Of a stretch of 64,000 bases of DNA, positions 25,969 to 34,898 are shown piece after piece (position 1 is the stretch's first letter; each line of letters starts with the position of its first letter). Both the position numbers and the translations under genes were made by a program. Source of the DNA: Zygnema cylindricum (taxonomy: Eukaryota; Streptophyta; Zygnematophyceae; Zygnematales; Zygnemataceae); contig JBBHKE010000116.1 of NCBI GenBank assembly GCA_037447655.1, positions 62,001-126,000 of the forward strand, written 5' to 3'. The notes beneath the pieces are model-generated. The model saw only the letters and a program-made list of their open reading frames with translations, was not told the origin of the DNA and did not search any database.

Positions 25969-27157
25969 TGTTGGAATTCAAGTATTTTCTAGGTCTAGAG
26001 ATTGCAAAATAAAAAGCAAATAGTAGATATTGACAGCCTGCCTCTAACTCCTCACTCAAGTCCCCACACTTGTTGCAGTCACTAAAGATTGGAGGAGGAG
26101 TTAGCCATGGCTGCCTGTGCTGTATAGAGAGAGACAAGCAGTTGTTTCATTGGGTTTTCTAAAAGGTAGATTCACGGAGCCAGGATTTGATCCTGGTACC
26201 TACCTGCGTCAAACCCTCAGTAACTGGTAACCATATCCTAATAGTCTAGGTTATTGGATAGACTATATTGTGTATGATAGTTATATAAATAGTTACAATT
26301 TGACTAATTTATTTAACGCGAACTATATACATAATGCATAGAAACAATTGTGTAAAGTACGACGTACGGAACAGCTACGAAATAAATACCGCGCATTTTG
26401 TTTGACGTCGGAAAAAATACCGCGCAAGTATTTATGACAGCCACGATTGAAATACAGTTTCGATCGGACGACCGCGAAGGATGCCGAGATCGCAGAGTAG
26501 GATTTTGGCGGTTTGCGATTACCGCCACATCGACTGACACGTGGCAAAGCTACATTGGATTGCGGCAACTCCGGGGATTACGGAAACGAATCTAGATATG
26601 ACATGTGTCAACATTTTGGCCATATCGTACTATGGCCGTACAGAAAGTACACCGGCACCTCTACTTTTTTGTAAGACACAGTATTTTAATCGGTGCCGTA
26701 CTTCAGTAGATAGAGTTTTAGAGGGAGATAGGACTTAGAAAAATTTGACAGATAAGACCCTCTCTCCGAGAGAGCACCTTGTATAAATGGCTAACTTTGG
26801 GCAGCCATAACTATCAATTTACTTGACCATTTTCAGTGATTCTTTTTGCTGCAGACTCAGGGGAGTCCACGCTACACCGGGGTGTTGCCGGTCAGAGGTT
26901 TTTTTTGCCAAGGTGGCTGCATTTCTAAGGGAAAGTCAAAGTGGGTGAATGTGTCCAAATCTCATATTCTAACTTTGCATTCTATGGTGGAACTGAGCAC
27001 ACAAAAAATGTTATTTCACAGGGGTGAATCTATTTTGGGGTTCTGACTGTCAAGGGGTCAGTCATTTGGGTTTATATCAAGTTTGGAGTTGGCACTATCT
27101 AGATTAGCTTCTTTGGATCTGCCTACTTTGATGGCCAATGGAGGTCTCACAGTTTTA
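25969..27157 (+). repeat. E1 5' LTR
   Basis: The LTR starts TGTTGGAATTC and ends TTTTA, where the 3' copy ends TTTCA. It carries a G-box CACGTG at 26538-26543 in the context TGACACGTGGCA, a TATAAAT at 26782, and an antisense tRNA-like block at about 26170-26255. An ATG at 27138 begins the family's gag frame, but a TAG at 27156 closes it in this copy. Confidence 0.9.
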
Positions 27158-27161
27158 GGTT

Positions 27162-29127
27162 ATGGGCCCACCATCTAGGGTTCCTATGTTTGATGGAACA
27201 TGTTTAACTTATTGGGCGTTTACAATGGAGGGATTGCTTTTCGAGAAGCACTTATGGGGAATTGTTGCAGGACAAGTGAGATGTCCGCCACCTGGCTTTG
27301 GAGGAGCTTACTATGGAGAATCATCTAAGGCTGCCCAGAATATCATCCGGAGTTCAGATGCAACGGAAGGTGAAGGGAAAAACCTTTCCGTGGATGGGGA
27401 AAAAGGGGAGAAGAAAAAAGGGACACCTATGGTGAGGGGAGCTAGGCTCTCAGCTATGGTACCACATGTAGGGATTAAAACTGAAGAAAATGACAGAAAA
27501 ATATGGGAATAAAAAAACATTATAGCAAAACATCTCATACTTAGATATGTGTCTAAGTCGAGCTATCACTTTTTTAAGTCTAACCAAGTCTTCACATATA
27601 TGGGAAGCACTAAGTCAGATTTATAAGAGTGAGACTATTCAAAGGCAACAATTAGTAAAACAGGAAATAAAGGCCTATGTTTATAAAGGCGGTAGCATGA
27701 TAAAGTTTTGCAATGATATTGCTGCTTTATATGTTGAGCTAGCTAGTGTAGGATATATAGAATCTGAGGAGAGTAAGATTAATACACTACTTATGAAACT
27801 CCCAGACGAGTACGAAAACATCATTTGTCGTATGCAGGCACTTCATGGTTCCTCATGGACTTGGAGCTTTACCATGGGGATAATTCTTGTGAGGGAAAGC
27901 ACTTTGGAGCTTCGTAGGGGAAGTGACAAGGTGAATGCATTTACAACTGGTGGTGATTGGCGGAAGCGTGACGAGAGGAACGGCGGTGATTGGCGGAAGC
28001 GTGATGAGAGGAACGGTGGTGACGAGCGGAAGCGTGATGAGAGGAAGAAAGACAAAGGTAAACCTTATCGGAACTTTGGTGGAAAAAGAGGGAGAGAAAA
28101 AGACATGGGAGCTTTGAAAAAGGGGGTTTGCTTCTTTTGTAGGGAACCGGGTCATTATATGGAGGAATGCCTTTGTTTGGAAAAACTTAGAAGTTGGAAT
28201 GTGGATGAGGAGGACGAAGAGGAAGAGGAGAAAGAGGATGAAGAAAAATTGAAGCTTCTTCACATCGGTAGAATGGGGAAGAGAGAAAAGTACAAAGAAA
28301 TTGCACGAAGGCAATAGTGTGCTTTTGGAGGTATAAGGGAAGTAAAGAGAGAGAAGGTACTTGAGGATGTCGAGGAGTGTAGAGTGTATGACTTAGAGAT
28401 GAGAAAGTCAGATCTAGGATCCATAAGTGAAAACAGGAAAGATAAAATTAATGAGGATAATTTTATAGATAATAGGGAAACAGAAATCTGGTTAGAGAGG
28501 GAGACTTCAACGGATTCCGAGGAAAGGGGGGGAGTGAAACTCGAAGAGGTTTTAAAGAATAGGGGAGAAGAGAAATGTTTGATAAAAGGTTTAGGGGAGA
28601 AGAAATATTTATTGGGAATTAAAATAGAAAGTGATAGTGGAAAGAATTCCATGGGAGAGAGTGAGGGAAGTTCAGAAAATGGGGTAATTATCATGGATAA
28701 AAATATGAGTACGGAAGATGTAGATCTTATAAGGAACTTAGTGGGGACTAGTGTTTGTTGGGAATATTTGGGGGTGGATGGATTTGACATCACTACTTGG
28801 TGTGATGTGGCTTGTGAAGATGTGCCTGTAAAAGGGTTATCATCCGGGTATGTGTTGCAGGTTGGGGATGGGGCTGGTTGTTTGAATTGCAAGAGGGAAA
28901 GTGGATTTAATGTGGATGAAAAAGAAAGGAGGTGGATAAAATCTTTCCTTGGATTTATGAAAAGTGGCATGCAAAATAAAATGTATGATCGACAAGATGA
29001 AATTATTTTTGGTCATCTAATAGACTTTCTAAAATATAAAGGTATTCGCTTGAAGCTTCATGAAGGAAAAAAGAAATTGGAAAAGGAAAAATATATATAT
29101 GTATTTGTTGTTTTTGATGGGAGTTGA
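27162..29127 (+). pseudogene. E1 gag and collapsed pol remnant (copia-type)
   Basis: Gag pieces: 27162-27512 starts MGPPSRVPMFDG, then a stop and a frameshift; 27547-28317 follows in another frame and holds a UBN2-like gag domain, a triple GGDWRKRDERN repeat and a CCHC zinc knuckle (CFFCREPGHYMEEC). A TAG at 28315-28317 separates it from 28384-29127 in the same frame. The last 247 codons contain ordered but shortened matches to the E2 polyprotein (CRVYDLEM, GEKKYLLGIKIE, DITTWCD, SGYVLQVGDGAGC), joined by in-frame deletions. The YVDD reverse transcriptase core and DDE integrase are absent. No enzyme activity is expected. Confidence 0.85.
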
Positions 29128-29156
29128 AAGAAAATTAGACAATAAAATAAGGGGAG

Positions 29157-30345
29157 TGTTGGAATTCAAGTATTTTCTAGGTCTAGAGATTGCAAAATAA
29201 AAAGCAAATAGTAGATATTGACAGCCTGCCTCTAACTCCTCACTGAAGTCCCCACACTTGTCGCAGTCATTGAAGACTGGAGGAGGAGTTAGCCATGGCT
29301 GCTTGTGCTGTCTAGAGAGAGACAGGCAGTTGTTCCATTGGGTTTTCTTAAAGGTAGATTCACGGAGCCAGGATTTGATCCTGGTACCTACCTGCGTCAA
29401 ACCCGCAGTAACCGGTAACCTTATCCTAATAGTCTAGGTTATGGGATAGACTATATTGTGTATGATAGTTATATAAATAGTTACAATTTGACTAATTCAT
29501 TTAACGCAAACTATATACATAATGCATAAAAACAGTTGTGTAAAGTACGACGTACGGAACGGCTAAGAAATAAATATCGCGCATTTTGTTTGACGTCGGA
29601 AAGAATACCGCGCAAGTATTTATGACGGCCACGATTGAAATCCAGTTTCGATCGGACGGCCGCAAAGGATGCCGAGATCGCAGAGTAGGATTTTGGCAGT
29701 TTGCGATCACCACCACATCGAGTGACAGGTGGCAAAGCTACATTGGATTGCGGCAACTCCGGGGATTACAGAAACGAATCTAGATATGACATGTGTCAAC
29801 ATTTTGGCCATATCGTACTATGGCCGTACAGAAAGTACACCGGCACCTCTACTTTTTTGTAAGACACAGTATTTTAATCGGTGCCGTACTTTAGTAGATA
29901 GAGTTTTAGAGGGAGATAGGACTTAGAAAAATTTGACAGATAAGACCCTCTCTCCGAGAGAGCACCTTGTATAAATGGCTAACTTTGGGCAGCCATAACT
30001 ATCAATTTACTTGACCATTTTCAATGATTCTTTTTGCTGCAGACTCAGGGGAGTCCAGGCTACACAAGGGTGTAGTCGTTCAGAGATTTTGTCTGCCAGG
30101 GTGGCTGCATTTCTAAGGGAAAATAAAAGTGGGTCAATGTGTCCAAATCTCATATTCTAACTTTACATTATGTGGTGGAACTGAGCACACAAAAAGTGTT
30201 ATTTCACAGGGGTGAATCTATATTGGGGTTCTTACTGTTAAGGGGTCAGTCATTTGGGTTTATATCAAGTTTGGATTCGGCACTATCTAGATTAGCTTCT
30301 TTGGATCAGCCTACTCTGAGGGACAATGGAGGTCTCAGAGTTTCA
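29157..30345 (+). repeat. E1 3' LTR
   Basis: This LTR has the same length as the 5' copy, with scattered substitutions. The G-box has become CAGGTG near 29727. The antisense tRNA-like block is at about 29355-29442. The LTR ends TTTCA before GGATT. Confidence 0.9.
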
Positions 30346-30957
30346 GGATTTTATTCAATACGTCGTACGAGTCACTTTTTACCTCTGCTGGTACGAATAC
30401 GTGGTCACAATTTGTTGTCAAAGATTCTATGACGATTACCATAATCATATTCTTTTATTATGTGGCCAAATCAAAGGTTGCCACGCAACATCAAATGTCG
30501 GTAACTGACCCGACACGATGAAACGGTCGCGTCAGTAAACGGATTTTTGATGTTTACAGAGACGGCCTAATGGAACAACGCTCTAAGTTCAATGTAACGC
30601 TTAGACGATTCAATTTCAATTTTGCGGCTAAGTGCTCTCACCGTGGAGCTAACGTAAAGACAAAAAGTGATTGTTTGCAACACTTTTATTTACATGTGGT
30701 TGCCGCAGTTTTGTTACCGTAAACGTTCGCCGGCCATGTGAATTGCTAATTTTATTATGACGGTCGACGTCCACAAGCGGGGCCAACTTTAAGCGGTTGA
30801 AACAATATTTTGAAAGTCAAAGTTGTCAAACCGATTGACCGTCAAATTTGTACTCAAAGGTATTTTATTTGTACCAATATGTACTTCAAACGTACAATTT
30901 TTGACAAAATGACGTAAGTGACTTTGCGCAACCAAAACAGTCACTGTCATGATCAAT

Positions 30958-31505
30958 TCCCAATTTGTCAGTGACGAGTCAATAACTGACTTTTTAGTAC
31001 AGGTTTTGTTACGAAATAGTACGATACTCAGTTTTAAACTCTTAATTTGCAATTCTTTTTGTACCATTGGCAATTTTAGGGTAGGTGTAAAAGGGGAATA
31101 TAAACATGCAGCCTCCCGATTCGCCTCCTCATTTTGCGGACGCGACCCTCACCGAACCTCGGAGGGACTCACCCCGCGCTGACTCGTTGTTTCCGCCGGT
31201 TTATAGCCGGTAACTTACGGTCAGGATCGCGTCCACAAAATGAAGAGGTGAATATGTACGAAAAGCAATACGCTTGTCATGGAAAAATCTGTAATTTTAT
31301 CGCGCCTTTGCGTTAATCGTGTGGCTCGCCGGGTCCACCGTTATTGGAAATGGCTGGTGGCCCTGGTTTTTTGCGATGGCGTAAATAACATAAAAAAAGT
31401 CGTAACCCTAAGCACCACCCACGTCTAGCATCCCGTGTTCGCCTCGTTTTTATTGGCTCATTCTAGTGACACCATCCAAAAGGAGGAAACAAATATAAGA
31501 CTGTA
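30958..31505. other. Spacer with a small GC-rich hairpin
   Basis: A GC-rich stretch of about 130 bp (31122-31250) has imperfect inverted arms of about 27 bp: CATTTTGCGGACGCGACCCT against the complement of AGGATCGCGTCCACAAAATG. No gene is seen. It may be a short foldback element. Confidence 0.5.
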
Positions 31506-32006
31506 CACCGCGAATCGTAATTAGAGTAATGAAAAAATTAGAGTACAAAAACTAAAAAAATAAATTAGAGTAATGAACGCTAATTTATGTGATAGAGCTA
31601 TTTCAACTATAAAGTTTACTCTAATTTATTTAAGTACTCCAATTTGGCAGGCTAATATCCTCTACTGTAATTAAGGTATTCGTACATAATTTGGCAAAAC
31701 GTACAGTTTATCGTCAATATGACGTTTGCACTACGCGGTTTGTTAAAATGCAGTTACATGATAACGTCTTGTATTAAATCATTATTTGTACTTTTTTACT
31801 TAATAAAGTACAATTTTGAACGGTCGGAGGTCGTCTGTACTCCACACTATTTAAAACGAACCTATATTAGAATTAAAAACGCTAATTAAACTTTACTTTA
31901 AATAGAATAATGAAAAAATTAGAATCATTTACTCTATTTCATGTGATAGAGTCGAAATTTCGAGCGACCAAATTAGAGTAATTTACTCTAAGTACGATTC
32001 GCGGTG
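31506..32006. mobile_element. TA-target TIR element, copy A
   Basis: The ends are CACCGCGAATCGTAATTAGA and its near complement ending GATTCGCGGTG, flanked by TA at 31504-31505 and 32007-32008. It is 501 bp and non-coding, one of several copies in this window. TA duplication suggests the Tc1/mariner superfamily, though the termini are not the usual Stowaway sequence. Confidence 0.8.
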
Positions 32007-32013
32007 TAATGTA

Positions 32014-32529
32014 CACCGTGAATCGCTATTAGCGTTCACGACTCTAATTGAGGTATCCTGTTTTTTCAGCAAATTCTCAAATAGAATTAATGATTCCAAA
32101 TATTTCTAAACATTATTGAGGTACCCCATTAAATAGGGTTGATAACTCTAATATGGTCCCATTTTAAATAGGGTGGGGTACGGACTGTCAACGCCGTAAT
32201 ATTTTGTACTTTTTCAAGTAGAAAAGTACAGAAAAGATATTCACGATGTCCAGTAGTCGCGCTAACATGTAATTGCGTAAATATTTTCCGGCATACGCGG
32301 ACGTCTAAAAAACGCGACGGCATACGATTTGAACAATTTTTTAAATGCACATAATTTAGTGTGGATATATTATGCGCTAAAATATTTTGCAAAGCAGTTT
32401 ACAAATTAGAGTTAATGATAAATTAGAATAAAAGTTAAAAAAAAAAAACTGGAATTCCCAATTAGCGTAAGTAACGCTAATTGTTTCATTACGCTATCTA
32501 TTTCATTACGCTAATAGCGATTCACGGTG
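32014..32529. mobile_element. TA-target TIR element, copy B
   Basis: The ends are CACCGTGAATCGCTATTAGC and GCTAATAGCGATTCACGGTG, perfect complements over at least 20 bases, with TA on both sides (32012-32013, 32530-32531). It is 516 bp with no transposase. It begins only seven bases after copy A ends. Confidence 0.85.
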
Positions 32530-32531
32530 TA

Positions 32532-32862
32532 GTTTTCATTCAAAATTTTGTCGGGATATTTGCTTGACATCCGCATTATATGATAATTTTGCATTTTCCA
32601 AAATCTGTACGGTTTGAAGTCAGCTTTGCGTCAGACAGGTTGTTGATGAGCAATGGGTTAGGGCAAATCGCCATCGTAACGGACGACCCTTCATTATTAC
32701 AAAAAGTTAACGGACGGGCGAGCAGTTTTCCCTCCCAAAACTCGATCGTATTTCTTCCACATTTGGGAATATTTGGTTATTTTTATTATTTCCGTGTTCG
32801 TATTTCCAAAATTTTCATCATTGCCCGAGTGTAGACCTAGGCTAATTTGCTAGAAAGTACAG
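32532..32862. other. Short spacer between TIR elements
   Basis: An 84-codon plus-strand frame (32580-32834) has no recognisable domain, no splice support and lies between transposons. I see nothing functional here. Confidence 0.4.
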
Positions 32863-32907
32863 TACACCGCCAATCCCTATTAGCGTAGAAGTTTCTTTAG
32901 CGTATAT

Positions 32908-33600
32908 GGGCGTGTCCCCATGTGTTCAAGTAAGGGTGTTTCCCGTCGTTTACACAGAAAATGGGACTTCCTACTTGAAAATATTACGCCGTACGAAAAA
33001 TGGGCAAAAACTCAAATACATTTTGCGTCATCTTGGAACTTGAAAGGTACGGCGATTTGGTAGTATTATCATCGCGATCCACTTCCAGCTCATCTTCACA
33101 CTTGCAATGAAATCAAATCGTGACCTGCTTTTAATCAAAATACTACCCTATTGACGAATAGAAATCTTGGGTTGCACGCGTCAAAAGTTTTCATTTGTTT
33201 TTTTGCAGTTGGGAGAATACACGAAAAAAAATTGTTTGTCCGTTTGCTTATGTTGTCCACTTGTGGGCGTCTACAAATGTCATTTTGTAGACGTAGGCGA
33301 TTGCTTATGTCGTTCACGTGTGGGCGTCAACAAATGACAGTCGGCGTCGACAATTGTCCCAGTATGTCGAAGCTCTTTGCGGCGTACAAATGTCCGCAGT
33401 TTGTTCCGAGACCGTTGGCGTCTACAAATATCAGCAGTTTGGGTTTCGCAAGTATAGGCGACGTGTACAACTGCCACATATTCAAAATAATGAACGCGCA
33501 AGTAACGATTCACATAGGCACACTTTGAAAAGTACACCGTAAAATCACCGCTAAATTCCAAAATAACGTTTCAAAATATCGGTTACATGGGGACACGCCC
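32908..33600. mobile_element. 693-bp TIR element nested in copy H, TAT target duplication
   Basis: It starts GGGCGTGTCCCCATGT and ends ACATGGGGACACGCCC, a perfect 16-bp inverted repeat, with TAT on both sides (32905-32907, 33601-33603). The interior carries several variants of a GGCGTCTACAAATGTC motif in both orientations. No transposase is visible. The three-base target resembles PIF/Harbinger, but TAT is not the standard TWA, so the superfamily is open. Confidence 0.75.
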
Positions 33601-33818
33601 TATGAATAATTACCGTGGTTTACGCTAATTAAGAATTTGAAAATCTTGAAAAAAAACATACATTCTAATTGTTTAATAATTATAATTTGGGTCTTTGAAA
33701 TTTTTTAATGTCGGTCGCAAACATGCTTACACTAATATAGGTATTTGTACAAAATCTGACAAATCGTACACAAATCTTACGTTCACACACTCTAAACGTG
33801 GTTGCTGGACGAATATGT

Positions 33819-34868
33819 TGTAACTCTGAGACCTCCATAAGTCCTCAGAGTGGACAGCTTCCAAGAAGCCTCTAGGATAATCCTGACCCCTTTGTGTTTA
33901 AGCAAAAATAAATGCCACCCTGGCAGACAAAAACTCTGACCAACTTCACCCCTGTGAAGGCAAGACTCCCCTGAGTAGATAGCAAAAAGAATCTCTGAAT
34001 TTGCTCCCCTGAGCAGTAAGTTATGGAGGGTCAAAGTTGACCTTTTGTACAGAAGCTCTCTGGGAGAGAGGGTCCTATCTTCTAATTTTTCTAAGTCCTA
34101 TCTCTCTCACAAACTCTATCTACTGATGTACGGAACCAATCAGAATTGAGTTCCGTACGCAAAAGTACAGCTGCCGATGTACTTTATGTACGGACATTGT
34201 ACGACATGGCCAAAATGTCGACACATGTCAAATCCGGATTCGGTGCCATAATCTCCAGAGATTCCACAATCCAACGGAATTTCGCCACGCGTCATCCGAT
34301 GTGGCGATGGCCACAAACCGCCGAAATCTTCCTCCGCGATCTCGGCGCAAATTCCGGCCGTCCGATTAAATTCGGCTTTAATCGTAGCCGTAATAAATAC
34401 ATGTGCGGTATTTGTTTCATTTACGAAACAAATGCGCGGTATTGATTTGTGTCCGTACCGTAAGTCGTACATTATATATTACTGGATCTATGTATCCCGT
34501 AATTCATTTCAGTTAAATGATTTATCGCACGTATACATATTTAAATAAATATCAAACTATATGCTATGTAACACTACTGTTAGACTTAACGGCTAAGGCT
34601 ACCGGCTATTTCCTATCTGCCGGCCGGTAGGTACATGGATCAAATCCTGCCGCCGGCACCTACCTTTTAATTAAATAAATAAACCCTACCATAAAATTCC
34701 CGTAAACCTCAGGATAGCCAAGGTAGCCATGGCTCTAGCTTCCTCTCCAATTTCTCAGTGACTGCGACAAGTTTGAGAGTTGGAGAGAGAAGTTAGAGAT
34801 AGACTGCCTCGACTTCTATATTTCTTTTCAGACCTAGAAAATACTTAAAAAGACCATTAATTTCTACA
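33819..34868 (-). repeat. E2 3' LTR
   Basis: 1050 bp, nearly identical to 39220-40268. A plus-strand tRNA-like block lies at about 34580-34667. It is followed by the target duplication in DNA of the host TIR element. Confidence 0.95.
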
Positions 34869-34898
34869 CTCCCCTTATTTTCTAGTCAATCTTTAATT

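Larger units (their letters stand above)
25969..30345 (+). mobile_element. Internally deleted Ty1/copia retrotransposon E1
   Basis: Two 1189-bp LTRs (25969-27157, 29157-30345) flank a 2.0-kb interior. Target duplications are AGATT on the left and GGATT on the right (one change); the intact D copy confirms AGATT as the target. A polypurine tract AAAATAAGGGGAG precedes the 3' LTR. The interior keeps gag and scattered pol remnants but lacks protease, integrase core and reverse transcriptase core, so the element must depend on enzymes from relatives. Confidence 0.9.
25507..30582. mobile_element. PIF/Harbinger-like element (D family) inside the foldback arm, split by a copia element
   Basis: It starts GGGTAAGGTTCCATTAGG and ends CCTAATGGAACAACGCTC, flanked by TTA (left) and TAA (right). 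It is an inverted relative of the intact copy at 41239-41944, whose uninterrupted sequence (GTACAGATTTTATTGAATACG in matching orientation) gives the original insertion site of the copia element. It has no coding capacity of its own. Confidence 0.75.
24850..30957. mobile_element. Foldback element with long inverted arms, split by nested insertions
   Basis: The left arm 24850-25215 is repeated in inverted orientation at 30585-30957 with about nine in ten bases matching. The arm continues to about 25265 on the left and, after the nested insertion is removed, into 25470-25506 on the right. Without the insertions the element is about 1.1 kb. The paired minus/plus ORFs containing HFVKNCTFEVHIGTN arise only because the arms are copies of each other. 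The outermost ends and target duplication were not resolved. Confidence 0.7.

Noticed and set aside
34140-34472. Overlapping 99-110-codon ORFs on both strands in the LTRs (also 39541-39873)
   Set aside because: They are repeats of LTR regulatory sequence, and the E1 and E3 LTRs do not keep the frames.
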